From NCBI GenBank assembly GCA_032464575.1, contig JAWDKM010000005.1:186001-250000 (forward strand): DNA of 64,000 nucleotides, read 5' to 3'. A program made the translations under genes and the position numbers. Each line of letters starts with the position of its first letter. Positions within the stretch are counted from its first letter, which is position 1. This DNA comes from Pontivivens sp032464575. Lineage in GTDB: Bacteria > Pseudomonadota > Alphaproteobacteria > Rhodobacterales > Rhodobacteraceae. Under the pieces are notes generated by a model, which saw nothing but the letters and a program-made list of their open reading frames with translations, did no database searches and was not told the origin of the DNA. Shown here one piece after another: positions 1 through 8,078 of this stretch.

Positions 1-835
1 CGCAGCGGCGGGCGATCTCGATGGTGTTCTCGGCCGCTTCGGGCAGGTCCGCGAAGAGGTCGGCCATCTCGTCGGCGGTCTTGAAGTAGTGCTCCGGCGT
101 CAGGCGGCGGCGCGGCTCGGCCTGGTCCACGTAGGCCCCCTCGCGAATGCAGATGAGGGCGTCGTGCGCCTCGTACATCTCGCGCCGGGGAAAGTGGACG
201 TCATTGGTGGCGACGAGCGGGAGGTCGAGCTCGTAGGCGAGGCCGACGAGGCCGGGTTCGGTCGCGGCCTCGGCCTGCGTGCGGCGCTCGGCCCCCTCCG
301 GGTGGCGCTGGACCTCGATATAGAGGCGGTCGGGGAAGAGCTGGGCGAGGCGTTCGGTGAGCGCCTTCGCCTTCGGCGCGTGGCCGTCGCGGATCAGTTG
401 ACCGAGGGGGCCGAGCGCGCCGCCGGTCAGGCAGATCAGCCCCTCGGTATGCTCGGCGAGCTCGTCGAGGGTGATGTGCGGGAGCGCGTCGCCGGACTCC
501 AGATAGGCGCGGGTGTTGAGGCGCATGAGGTTGGCCCAGCCTGCCTCGTTCTGCGCGATGAGCACGATGTCCCGCGGCTCGGGCGCCTTGTCGCCGGGAC
601 GCGCGGGCGGCGCGTAGGAGAGCGGGAACTGGGTGCCGATGATGGGTTGGAGGCCCGCCTTCTTCGCCACCTCGGAGAATTCCAGCGCCGCGAAATTGTT
701 GCAGGTGTCGGTGACGGCGACGGCGGGCATGCCCGCGACCTCGGCCATGGCGGGGAGCTTCTTCACCTGGATCGCCCCTTCGAGGAGCGAGAAGGCGGAG
801 TGGACGCGGAGGTGGATGAATCGGGGCTGGGTCAT
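1..835 (-). CDS. dnaE: DNA polymerase III alpha subunit, N-terminal part (cut by window edge)
   Basis: This is the first 278 codons of the replicative DNA polymerase catalytic subunit; the rest lies left of the window. The start is the ATG read leftwards from 835. The protein opens with MTQPRFIHLRVHSAFSLLEG, the PHP-domain beginning typical of bacterial DnaE, and continues with further PHP-type segments such as AVTDTCNNFAALEFS and LVATNDVHFPRREMYEAHDA. DnaE copies DNA as the core of the holoenzyme in the cytoplasm. The PHP metal-binding residues look partly degenerate (HLRVHS), as is common in proteobacterial DnaE. The reading frame is intact up to the edge. The family call is safe; a DnaE2/ImuC paralogue is less likely because the beginning is of the DnaE1 kind. 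Confidence 0.93.
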   Translation of the reverse strand, partial: MTQPRFIHLRVHSAFSLLEGAIQVKKLPAMAEVAGMPAVAVTDTCNNFAALEFSEVAKKAGLQPIIGTQFPLSYAPPARPGDKAPEPRDIVLIAQNEAGWANLMRLNTRAYLESGDALPHITLDELAEHTEGLICLTGGALGPLGQLIRDGHAPKAKALTERLAQLFPDRLYIEVQRHPEGAERRTQAEAATEPGLVGLAYELDLPLVATNDVHFPRREMYEAHDALICIREGAYVDQAEPRRRLTPEHYFKTADEMADLFADLPEAAENTIEIARRC

Positions 836-893
836 GGGCGTGACGTTATCGCCGCCGCGGCGCGGGGGCCATGGGGCGGGACGCCTCCGGCGG

Positions 894-915
894 GCGTATT
901 TGGCGAGAGTGATGA
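894..915 (+). repeat. Dispersed GCGTATTT...GATG motif, copy 1
   Basis: The sequence GCGTATTTGGCGAGAGTGAT lies between dnaE and the ArsR gene. It follows a CCTCCGGCGGG stretch and matches three further copies at 4791-4811, 7110-7130 (inverted) and 7163-7183. I know of similar elements between genes in Rhodobacterales but cannot attach a name. Its position in the dnaE/arsR divergent gap may make it part of a promoter region. Confidence 0.6.
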
Positions 916-977
916 TACTTAGCCGATACGGAAAGTTTCCCTTGCGTGGCGCGGGTGGCAGGGCGATAGTTTCCCAC

Positions 978-1316
978 ATGGCTTACCATGATTCTGCCCT
1001 CGACGCGGTGTTCCGCGCCCTCTCCGACCCCACGCGCCGGGCGATGATCGCGCGGCTGGAGCGGGGGCCGGCGGCGGTGGGCGAACTCGCCGAACCGCTG
1101 GAGATGGCGCTTCCCTCCGTCCTGAAGCACCTGCGCGTGCTGGAAGAGGCGGGGCTGGTCGCGAGCGAGAAGGTGGGCCGGGTGCGCACCTGTCGGCTGG
1201 AGGCGGAGCGGATGGCGGAGGCGGAACGCTGGATCGCCGCGCGGCGGCGCGCGTGGAGCGCGCGGCTCGACCGGCTGGAGGCGATGCTGGAGGAGGAGCG
1301 AGACGATGAAACATGA
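978..1316 (+). CDS. ArsR-family winged-helix transcriptional regulator
   Basis: A 112-residue DNA-binding protein. ALSDPTRRAMIARLERGP followed by a helix-turn-helix (VGELAEPLEMALPSVLKHLR) and a wing (EEAGLVASEKVGRVRTCRL) is the standard ArsR/SmtB fold. No metal-binding cysteine pair is visible, so it belongs to the metal-independent group commonly paired with AHSA1/SRPBCC genes. The start at 978 places ALSDPTRR near the N-terminus as usual. The gene overlaps the downstream SRPBCC gene by 11 bp, so the two are probably co-translated. It presumably represses its own operon. A weak dyad (ACTT..AAGT, about 917-936) lies upstream and may be its operator, but that is a guess. Confidence 0.85.
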   Translation: MAYHDSALDAVFRALSDPTRRAMIARLERGPAAVGELAEPLEMALPSVLKHLRVLEEAGLVASEKVGRVRTCRLEAERMAEAERWIAARRRAWSARLDRLEAMLEEERDDET

Positions 1317-1761
1317 GAGCTTCACGATGAGCCGGGTGCTGGCGGCGGCACCCGATCGGGTCTGGCGCGCCTGGTCCGACAAGGCGCGCAAGGCGGCGTG
1401 GTTTGCCAAGGACGACGCGCCGGGCTGGACGACGGTGCGCTACGATCTCGACGTCCGGGCCGGCGGATCGGAAAGCGGCGCGTGGGCGAAGGACGGGGTG
1501 GAGCATTCCAACGCCACCACCTTCCTCGACATCGAGGAGCGCGCGCGGATCGTCTATGCGTACACCATGGCGCTGAACGGGGTGGTGCATTCGGCCTCGC
1601 TCGCCACCGTGACCTTCGCGGCGGAGGGGGACGGGACGCGGCTGACCTTCACCGAGCAGGGCGTTTACTATGGCGACAGCGACGGGATCGCCGGGCGCGA
1701 GGCCGGGTGGGAGCACCTGATGGGCGCACTGGCGCGGAGCCTGGAGGCGGAGCATGTTTGA
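1306..1761 (+). CDS. SRPBCC (AHSA1/START-like) domain protein
   Basis: A 151-residue cytoplasmic protein of the AHSA1-like SRPBCC class, a hydrophobic-cavity fold. It opens with the family pattern MKHESFTMSRVLAAAPDRVW (helix-grip start) followed by RAWSDKARKAAWFA, and ends with the typical GWEHLMGALARSLEA helix. The ligand is unknown. It starts inside the end of the ArsR gene and overlaps the next SRPBCC gene by 8 bp, making a tight three-gene unit. Members of this family next to ArsR regulators often act in stress responses, but nothing here shows the specific role. Confidence 0.82.
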   Translation: MKHESFTMSRVLAAAPDRVWRAWSDKARKAAWFAKDDAPGWTTVRYDLDVRAGGSESGAWAKDGVEHSNATTFLDIEERARIVYAYTMALNGVVHSASLATVTFAAEGDGTRLTFTEQGVYYGDSDGIAGREAGWEHLMGALARSLEAEHV

Positions 1762-2218
1762 CCTCAACCCCGAGACGGACCTGGAGATCGTGCGGGAGAT
1801 CGCGGCCTCGCCCGAGCGGCTGTGGCGCGCGTGGACGACGCCCGAGGAGCTGAAGATCTGGTGGGCGCCGAAGCCGGTGGAGCTGGTCGAGGTGGCGATC
1901 GATCCGGTTCCGGGCGGGCGGTTCTTCACCCGGATGCGGATGCCCGACGGGGCCGAGATGGCGAGCGAGGGCTGCATCCTGGTGGCGGAGCCGGCACGGC
2001 GGCTAGTGTTCTGCGATGCGCTCTCCGCCGGGTTCCGGCCGAATGCCGAGAGCTTCTTTACCGGGATCATCCTCATGGAGCCTGCCGGGAAGGGGACGCG
2101 CTACACGGCGCGGGTGCTGCACAAGGATGCGGCGGGGCGGAAGTCGCACGAGGAGATGGGCTTCTTCGACGGCTGGGGGACGGTGATCGATCAGCTCGCG
2201 GCGCATGTGGCGGAGTAA
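1754..2218 (+). CDS. SRPBCC (AHSA1/START-like) domain protein, second copy
   Basis: A 154-residue relative of the preceding gene. DLEIVREIAASPERLWRAWT, the segment EELKIWWAPKPVELVEVAID and the final helix GFFDGWGTVIDQLAAHVAE define the AHSA1 fold. It ends an operon with an ArsR regulator and another SRPBCC protein, joined by overlapping stop/start codons. The two SRPBCC proteins are clearly different in sequence, so this is an old duplication or a pair with separate ligands. Function beyond the fold is not determinable here. Confidence 0.82.
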   Translation: MFDLNPETDLEIVREIAASPERLWRAWTTPEELKIWWAPKPVELVEVAIDPVPGGRFFTRMRMPDGAEMASEGCILVAEPARRLVFCDALSAGFRPNAESFFTGIILMEPAGKGTRYTARVLHKDAAGRKSHEEMGFFDGWGTVIDQLAAHVAE

Positions 2219-2230
2219 GGGAGTGGGACC

Positions 2231-2466
2231 GTCCCGGGCCTGACCCGGGACCTTTCGGAGGGTTGCGCGGCGTTCCGGAAGACCCCGGATCGGGGTCCGG
2301 GGTGGTTCGGCTCTTGTTGGAACACGGTTAAGTTCTGGGATACGGCGGCCTTTGCCGCCATGGGGAGCTTAGGTTCGCCTCTGGCGTAGTGGTTCAAACT
2401 CTAAGGACGGTGAACGACCACAGGGACGGGCCAGCAAGCTGAGCGGCCCCGGATCGCGGTCCGGGG
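2231..2466. repeat. Cluster of three short GC-rich hairpins in a 326-bp gene-free gap
   Basis: Between the SRPBCC gene and the sulfotransferase-like gene lie GTCCCGGG-cctga-CCCGGGAC (2231-2251) and two copies of a palindrome-like CCCCGGATCGsGGTCCGGGG (2283-2302 and 2447-2466). They resemble the small intergenic palindromes (REP-like) common in alphaproteobacteria. None has a T-tract directly after it, so they are not obvious terminators. I see no gene in this gap. Confidence 0.6.
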
Positions 2467-2544
2467 CGGTGCCCGGAGCGGGTCGACGGCGGCGGGATGC
2501 GGGACTAGCATCGCGGTTCACATGCAGCCGGAGGCCGCCCCCCG

Positions 2545-3294
2545 TTGACCGCGCTCTATGCCAAGATCTTCGCCGAACGCAATTCGGGTGCGTCGTGGCT
2601 TGCACGGCTGGTGCGGCGGCGGTTCCGGGTGACGGTGATGCGCGGGGAGCCGGAGCTCGACCGGCAGGCTCTGAAGGAGGTGTTGCAGGAGGTGCGCTCG
2701 CAGGAGCGGGCGGAGTTGCACAACCGGCTGCTGGACGCAGAGCACGACCGGATTCTCTATTCCGATTTCGGCTGGACGGCGACCGCGCCCTCCATCGACG
2801 TGATCCGCTCGGCCGCGCACGCGCGCGACACGCTGTTCGTCTGCGTGGCAGCACATCCGGTCGTCTGCCTCGAAGGGCTGTTCCGGCGGCCGAAGGTACC
2901 GGGGCTGAGCGAGCCTGCGGGGGGCTTTGCCGCCTTCCTCGACCGGCCGTTCCCGGTGTTCCGGAGGGATGGCTTCGGGCCGGATGCCCGCTTCGACCCG
3001 ACGCAGCTGTGGTCCGCCAAGATGCGGGCGCTGCTCGATCTGCTGGAGACGGATGTCCGCGGTGTGCTGCTGCGCGCCGAGGAGATCGCGGACGATCCGG
3101 AGCGGACGGTGACAGCCCTTGCGCCGCATCTGCTCGACGGGGATCAGGACGGCGCGCCGCCCGCGACGAAGGACCTGCCCTCGGGCGATGCGCTCGAGCG
3201 GCTGGCGGCCGCCCTGCCCGATCCGCTGCGCCGCAAGCTGCGCAACGAGGTCGATCCGGGGTTGATGCGCGCGCTCGGCTATGCGCCGCTTTGA
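2545..3294 (+). CDS. Sulfotransferase-like protein
   Basis: A 249-residue protein likely to be a PAPS-dependent sulfotransferase relative. The N-terminal FAERNSGASWLARLVRRR has the shape of the 5'-phosphosulfate-binding loop (here RNSGASWL, compare RNSGTNWL in related proteins). FVCVAAHPVVCLEGLFRRP could be the second nucleotide-binding segment. The start is a TTG at 2545 with GAGG about ten bases upstream; an ATG at 2522 is out of frame and stops at once. No signal peptide. It stands alone before the xdh operon. The acceptor substrate is unknown, and a non-catalytic sulfotransferase-fold protein is possible. Confidence 0.6.
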   Translation: MTALYAKIFAERNSGASWLARLVRRRFRVTVMRGEPELDRQALKEVLQEVRSQERAELHNRLLDAEHDRILYSDFGWTATAPSIDVIRSAAHARDTLFVCVAAHPVVCLEGLFRRPKVPGLSEPAGGFAAFLDRPFPVFRRDGFGPDARFDPTQLWSAKMRALLDLLETDVRGVLLRAEEIADDPERTVTALAPHLLDGDQDGAPPATKDLPSGDALERLAAALPDPLRRKLRNEVDPGLMRALGYAPL

Positions 3295-3375
3295 CCGGGG
3301 CGCGCGGGATTTACCCGGTTTTGACCGTCTGATAAAAATCGCTGGATTGATGCGGGGCGCGGCACGGGAGCGGCG

Positions 3376-4776
3376 ATGATCTCCTTTCTTCTGAACGGTG
3401 AACGGGTGGACGTCGAGGTCACGGACCCCACGGTGACGCTGCTCGACTGGCTGCGCGAGGAGCGACGGCTGACCGGGACCAAGGAGGGCTGCAACGAGGG
3501 CGATTGCGGTGCCTGCACGGTGACGGTCACGACGCTGGACGAGGACGGGCTCGTGCATCAGGCGCTGAATGCCTGCATCCTGTTCCTGCCGCAGCTCGCG
3601 GGCAAGGCGGTGCGCACGGTGGAGGGGGTCGCGGCCCCGGACGGGCGGCTGCACCCGGTGCAGGCGGCGATGGTGGAGCATCACGGCAGCCAGTGCGGCT
3701 TCTGCACGCCCGGCTTCGTAATGAGCATGTACACGGCGCACCGGACGGGGCGCGAGGATCACGACGACGTGCTGGCGGGCAATCTGTGCCGCTGCACGGG
3801 CTATGCGCCCATCGTGCGCGCGGCGGAGGCGGCGGCGGGGGAGCCTGCACCGGAATGGGAAGTGGACGAGACCGAAGCGCTGCGGGCTCTGGCCGGGGCG
3901 GGGGACATGAGCGGGGATGGCTTCTTCCTGCCCGCCTCCGCCGACAGCCTGGCGGCGATTTACGGGATGCATCCGGATGCGACGCTGGTGGCGGGTGCGA
4001 CGGATGTGGGGCTGTGGGTGACGAAGCAGTTCCGCGACGTGGCGCCGATGGTCTTCCTGCACAGGGTGGCCGACCTGCAGCGGATCGAGCGGGTGGAGGG
4101 CGGCCAACGCATCGGCGCGGGCGTGACGCTTTCGCGCCTGCGCGGGGCGATGGCCGACCGGCACCCGGATTTAGCGGAGCTGATCCGGCGCTACGGCTCG
4201 GTGCAGGTGCGGAACGCGGCGACGATCGGCGGCAACATCGCCAACGGCTCACCGATCGGGGATGGGTCGCCGGCGCTGATCGCGCTGGGCGCGACGCTGG
4301 TGCTGCGGCACGGGGAGGTCCGGCGGGAGATGCCGCTGGAGGACTTCTTCCTGGAGTACGGCAGGCAGGACCGGGCGCGCGGGGAGTTCGTGGAGAGTAT
4401 CTTCGTGCCGGATCAGGAGGACACGCTGGCCTGCTACAAGCTCTCGAAGCGGTTCGACCAGGATATCTCCGCCGTCTGCGGCTGTTTCGCGGTGCGCATG
4501 GAGAGCGACGTGGTGGCCGAGGCGCGGCTCGCCTTCGGCGGCATGGCGGGCGTGCCGAAGCGGGCGACTACGGCGGAGGCGGCGCTGGTCGGGCGGGCGC
4601 TGGATGCGGCAGCGGTGGCGGATGCGCAGGCGGCACTGGCCGAGGACTTCACACCGCTGACCGACATGCGGGCAAGCGCGGCCTACCGGCTGCGGGCCGC
4701 GCAGAACATGCTGGAGCGCTACCGGCTGGAGCGGGCCGGGACGGCGACGCGTCTGGTCGGGCGGGGTGCGGCATGA
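3376..4776 (+). CDS. xdhA: Xanthine dehydrogenase small subunit (2Fe-2S and FAD)
   Basis: A 466-residue subunit that carries electrons from the molybdenum site to NAD+ in hypoxanthine and xanthine oxidation. The N-terminal ferredoxin-type 2Fe-2S domain shows CNEGDCGACTV; the second all-helical 2Fe-2S domain shows CGFCTPG (about residue 107) and CRCTGYAP (about 138). The FAD domain follows, with VRNAATIGGNIANGSPIGD as its flavin-binding signature, then the CO-dehydrogenase flavoprotein C-terminal domain. Length and order match XdhA of Rhodobacter-type two-subunit enzymes. It leads the operon xdhABC and runs into xdhB with only a short gap. Confidence 0.95.
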   Translation: MISFLLNGERVDVEVTDPTVTLLDWLREERRLTGTKEGCNEGDCGACTVTVTTLDEDGLVHQALNACILFLPQLAGKAVRTVEGVAAPDGRLHPVQAAMVEHHGSQCGFCTPGFVMSMYTAHRTGREDHDDVLAGNLCRCTGYAPIVRAAEAAAGEPAPEWEVDETEALRALAGAGDMSGDGFFLPASADSLAAIYGMHPDATLVAGATDVGLWVTKQFRDVAPMVFLHRVADLQRIERVEGGQRIGAGVTLSRLRGAMADRHPDLAELIRRYGSVQVRNAATIGGNIANGSPIGDGSPALIALGATLVLRHGEVRREMPLEDFFLEYGRQDRARGEFVESIFVPDQEDTLACYKLSKRFDQDISAVCGCFAVRMESDVVAEARLAFGGMAGVPKRATTAEAALVGRALDAAAVADAQAALAEDFTPLTDMRASAAYRLRAAQNMLERYRLERAGTATRLVGRGAA

Positions 4777-4790
4777 GCGGCCGGGCTTTC

Positions 4791-4811
4791 GCGTATTTGA
4801 CGAGAGTGATG
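4791..4811 (+). repeat. Dispersed GCGTATTT...GATG motif, copy 2
   Basis: GCGTATTTGACGAGAGTGAT sits in the short xdhA-xdhB gap, six bases before the preferred xdhB ATG. Its GAGAG stretch may supply a weak ribosome binding site for xdhB. It is the same element as copies at 894, 7110 (inverted) and 7163. Confidence 0.6.
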
Positions 4812-4816
4812 CGGGC

Positions 4817-7099
4817 ATGAGCGTCCATCAGAAGCATCCGCACGATTCCGGTCCGCTGCATGTCACGGGACGGGCGAGCTATACCGACGACATTCCGGCG
4901 CCTGCCGGGGCGCTGCATCTCGCCTTCGGGCTGGCGCCGGTGGCGCGGGGGCGGGTGACGCGGCTCGACCTGGAGCCGGTGCGCGCGATGCCGGGGGTGC
5001 GGCTGGTGCTGGGGCCTGCGGATTTCGAGGAAATGCCGGACGTCTCGCCCTCACCGAAGCCGGAGCCGCTGCTGTCCACCGGGGAGGTGCTCTATCACGC
5101 GCAGCCGCTGTTCGTCGTGGCGGCGGATACGCACCTGCTGGCCCGGCGCGCCGCGCGCGCGGCGGTGTTGGAGGTCGAGGAGGCGCCTGCCCTGCTGACC
5201 ATCGAGGATGCGCTGGTGGCGGACAGCCTGCTGGAAGAACCGCTGGAGTGGGAGAAGGGCGACGCGGATGCGGCGGTTGCCTCGGCGCCCCGGCGGCTGA
5301 AAGGCTCCATCGAGATCGGCGGGCAGGAGCATTTCTACCTCGAGGGGCAGGCGGCGCTCGCCGTGCCCGGTGACGGGGAGGAGATGCGGGTCCATGCCTC
5401 CACCCAGCATCCCTCCGAGATCCAGCACAAAGTGGCGCACGCGCTGCATGTCCCCTTCGCCGAGGTCTCGGTCGAGGTGCGGCGCATGGGCGGCGGCTTC
5501 GGCGGGAAGGAGAGCCAGGGCAATGCGCTCGCCGTGGCCTGCGCGCTAGTGGCGCGGCGGACCGGGCGGCCGGTGCGGATGCGCTATGACCGCGACGACG
5601 ACATGGCGGTGACGGGCAAGCGGCACGACTTCCGCATCGACTATGAGGTGGGGTTCGACGCGGACGGGCGGATCGAGGGCATCGTCTTCGACCAGTATTG
5701 CCGCTGCGGCTGGTCCGCGGATCTGAGCCTGCCAGTGGCGGACCGCGCGATGCTGCACGCGGACAACGCCTACCACCTGCCCGCGGCGCGCATCCGCTCG
5801 ACGCGGGTGATCACGCATACCTGCTCCAACACCGCCTTTCGCGGCTTCGGCGGCCCGCAGGGCGTCGTCGGGATCGAGCGGGTGATCGAGCATATCGCCG
5901 CCGATCTGGGCCGCGACCCGCTGGAGGTGCGGCGGGTCAACGCGTATGCCCGCTCCGGCCAGATCACGCCCTATGGGATGCCGGTCGAGGATTGCGTGAT
6001 CGGCGAGATGATGGAGCGCCTCGCGGAGCGCGCCGAATATCAGGCCCGCAGGGCCGAGATAGAGGCCGCGAACGCGGAGAGCCCGGTGCTGAAGCGGGGG
6101 GTCTCGCTGACGCCGGTGAAGTTCGGGATCTCCTTCACGCTGACCCAGCTCAACCAGGCGGGGGCGCTGGTGCATGTCTACACCGACGGCTCGATCCGGC
6201 TGAACCATGGCGGGACGGAGATGGGCCAGGGCCTGTTCATGAAGGTGGCGCAGGTCGCCGCCACCGCCTTCGGTCAGGATGTAGGCCGGGTGAAGATCAC
6301 GGCGACGGACACGGCGAAGGTACCGAATACATCCGCGACGGCGGCGTCCTCGGGCTCGGACCTCAACGGCATGGCGGTGAAGGCAGCCTGCGATACGATC
6401 CGCGACCGGCTGGCGGCCTTTGCCGCCGAGCGCTGGCAGGTGAAGCCGGAGGCGGTGCGCTTCACCGATGGTGCGGTGGAGGTGGGCCAAACCCGGCTCG
6501 CATGGGAGGAGCTGATCGCGCTCGCCTACAATGCGCGGATCTCGCTGAGCGCCACTGGCTATTACGCCACGCCGAAGCTGGAATGGGACCGGCTGCAACG
6601 CTCCGGCCCGCGGCGGCCCTTCTTCTACTTCGCGCACGGGGCGGCGGTGACGGAGGTGGCGCTGGACACGCTCACGGGCGAGAACCGGATCCTGCGCACC
6701 GACATCCTGCACGACGTGGGCAAGTCGCTGAACCCCGCGCTCGATATCGGGCAGATCGAGGGGGGCTACGTGCAGGGTGCGGGCTGGCTCACGATGGAGG
6801 AGATGGTGTGGACGCCGCAGGGGAAGCTCGCGACGCACGCACCCTCGACCTACAAGATCCCCGCCTGCTCCGACCGGCCGAAGGTGTTCAACGTGGCGCT
6901 CTGGGACGGCGAGAACGCCGAGGACACGATCCACAAGTCCAAGGCGGTGGGCGAGCCGCCGCTGATGCTGGGCACGTCGGCGCTGATGGCGCTGCAGCAT
7001 GCCGTGCAGCAGGCGGGCTCGGACGTGCTGATCGACGCGCCCGCCACGCCGGAGCGGCTGCTCAACGCCATCGAGACCGGGCGGGGCCGCGGATGGTGA
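4817..7099 (+). CDS. xdhB: Xanthine dehydrogenase large subunit (molybdenum-binding)
   Basis: A 760-residue catalytic subunit that holds the molybdopterin cofactor and hydroxylates hypoxanthine/xanthine to urate. The family start PHDSGPLHVTGRASYTDDIP follows directly from the ATG at 4817. A GTG at 4766 would add 17 unlikely residues and overlap xdhA, so 4817 is preferred. Seen motifs are MGGGFGGKES (about residue 225), FRGFGGPQG (about 340), GTEMGQG, and AVGEPPLMLG near residue 711, which contains the catalytic glutamate of the xanthine oxidase family. The subunit pairs with XdhA; XdhC downstream inserts the sulfurated cofactor. Confidence 0.95.
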   Translation: MSVHQKHPHDSGPLHVTGRASYTDDIPAPAGALHLAFGLAPVARGRVTRLDLEPVRAMPGVRLVLGPADFEEMPDVSPSPKPEPLLSTGEVLYHAQPLFVVAADTHLLARRAARAAVLEVEEAPALLTIEDALVADSLLEEPLEWEKGDADAAVASAPRRLKGSIEIGGQEHFYLEGQAALAVPGDGEEMRVHASTQHPSEIQHKVAHALHVPFAEVSVEVRRMGGGFGGKESQGNALAVACALVARRTGRPVRMRYDRDDDMAVTGKRHDFRIDYEVGFDADGRIEGIVFDQYCRCGWSADLSLPVADRAMLHADNAYHLPAARIRSTRVITHTCSNTAFRGFGGPQGVVGIERVIEHIAADLGRDPLEVRRVNAYARSGQITPYGMPVEDCVIGEMMERLAERAEYQARRAEIEAANAESPVLKRGVSLTPVKFGISFTLTQLNQAGALVHVYTDGSIRLNHGGTEMGQGLFMKVAQVAATAFGQDVGRVKITATDTAKVPNTSATAASSGSDLNGMAVKAACDTIRDRLAAFAAERWQVKPEAVRFTDGAVEVGQTRLAWEELIALAYNARISLSATGYYATPKLEWDRLQRSGPRRPFFYFAHGAAVTEVALDTLTGENRILRTDILHDVGKSLNPALDIGQIEGGYVQGAGWLTMEEMVWTPQGKLATHAPSTYKIPACSDRPKVFNVALWDGENAEDTIHKSKAVGEPPLMLGTSALMALQHAVQQAGSDVLIDAPATPERLLNAIETGRGRGW

Positions 7100-7109
7100 G
7101 GCCCGTGTT

Positions 7110-7183
7110 TTCATCTTTCTCCAAATACGCCTGTCGCACCGCGTGTTGCGGGCGGGGCGGTTGCGTATTTTCAGAAAGATGAA
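7110..7183. repeat. Inverted pair of the GCGTATTT...GATG motif before xdhC
   Basis: The motif occurs inverted at 7110-7130 and direct at 7163-7183; the two 21-bp arms match at 19 positions after reverse complementing, with a loop of about 32 bp. The right copy ends in AAAGATGAAG, whose ATG is the xdhC start codon. The structure could fold into a strong hairpin between xdhB and xdhC and so affect xdhC translation or mRNA stability. Confidence 0.65.
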
Positions 7184-8078
7184 GACGGGGTTCGATCTGG
7201 ACGGGCTGCGGGCGGCGCTCGCGGCGAAGTGTGCCGTGGTGCGGGTGCTGGTGGCCGCGCATCGCGGCTCGGTTCCGCGGGAGGCGGGGACCGCGATGCT
7301 GGTCTGGGCGGACGGGCAGTCCGGCACGATCGGCGGCGGGGCGCTGGAGTTCGAGGCGGCGGCGACGGCGCGGGCGATGCTTGCGGAGGGGCGCGACGTG
7401 GCGCGCCGGGCTGTGCCGCTCGGGCCCGCGCTGGGGCAGTGCTGCGGCGGGCATGTGGAGCTCGTCTTCGAGCGGTTCGCGGCAGTGCCGGAGGCGGGCG
7501 AGAGCTTCGTGCGGCGGATCGAGGGGGAGGCGCCATGCCCGACCTTCGAAGGCGCGCTGCTCAAGGATGGTTGGCTGAGCGAACCGGTCGGGCGGGCGGC
7601 GATGCCGCTTTGGCTCTACGGTGCGGGACATGTGGGGCGGGCGGTGGTGCAGGTCTTCGCCGAGCTGCCCTTTGTGATCACATGGGTGGACGATGCGGCG
7701 GGGCGGTTCCCGGATCCGCTGCCGGATCACGTCGCACCCCTGCTCGCCACCGATCCGGCCGCCGCCGTGGCGCGGGCGCCCGATGATGCGGTGCACATCG
7801 TGCTGACCTATTCGCACGCCCTGGACCTCGACATCTGCCATGCCGTGCTGTCGCGCCCCCACGCGCATCTCGGCCTGATCGGGTCGGAGACGAAGGCGGC
7901 GCGGTTCCGGTCGCGCCTGGCAGCACTTGGCCATGACGCGGACACAATCGCGCGGCTTCATTGTCCGATCGGCAACAGGGCGCTGGGGAAGGCGCCCGCT
8001 GCCATCGCCGTGGGGCTGGCGGCGGAGCTTTTGCAGTTGCGAAATGGGGCGGCGGCGCTTACCGACCATCAGGGATGA
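7179..8078 (+). CDS. xdhC: Xanthine dehydrogenase accessory protein XdhC
   Basis: A 299-residue chaperone that binds the molybdenum cofactor, helps its sulfuration and delivers it to XdhB. The N-terminal XdhC/CoxI domain includes HRGSVPREAGTAMLVW and GTIGGGALEFEA, and the family GQCCGGHVEL motif. A C-terminal Rossmann domain follows, with LYGAGHVGRAVV and HLGLIGSETKAARF. The chosen start lies in the repeat motif at 7163-7183; starts further upstream would add an unrelated extension. The stop overlaps the start of the ABC ATPase gene (ATGA), linking xanthine oxidation to nucleoside uptake. Confidence 0.93.
   Translation: MKTGFDLDGLRAALAAKCAVVRVLVAAHRGSVPREAGTAMLVWADGQSGTIGGGALEFEAAATARAMLAEGRDVARRAVPLGPALGQCCGGHVELVFERFAAVPEAGESFVRRIEGEAPCPTFEGALLKDGWLSEPVGRAAMPLWLYGAGHVGRAVVQVFAELPFVITWVDDAAGRFPDPLPDHVAPLLATDPAAAVARAPDDAVHIVLTYSHALDLDICHAVLSRPHAHLGLIGSETKAARFRSRLAALGHDADTIARLHCPIGNRALGKAPAAIAVGLAAELLQLRNGAAALTDHQG

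Noticed and set aside
2231..2302. Terminator after the SRPBCC genes
   Set aside because: The hairpins are strong but have no T run, and similar ones recur at 2447; they were recorded as repeats.
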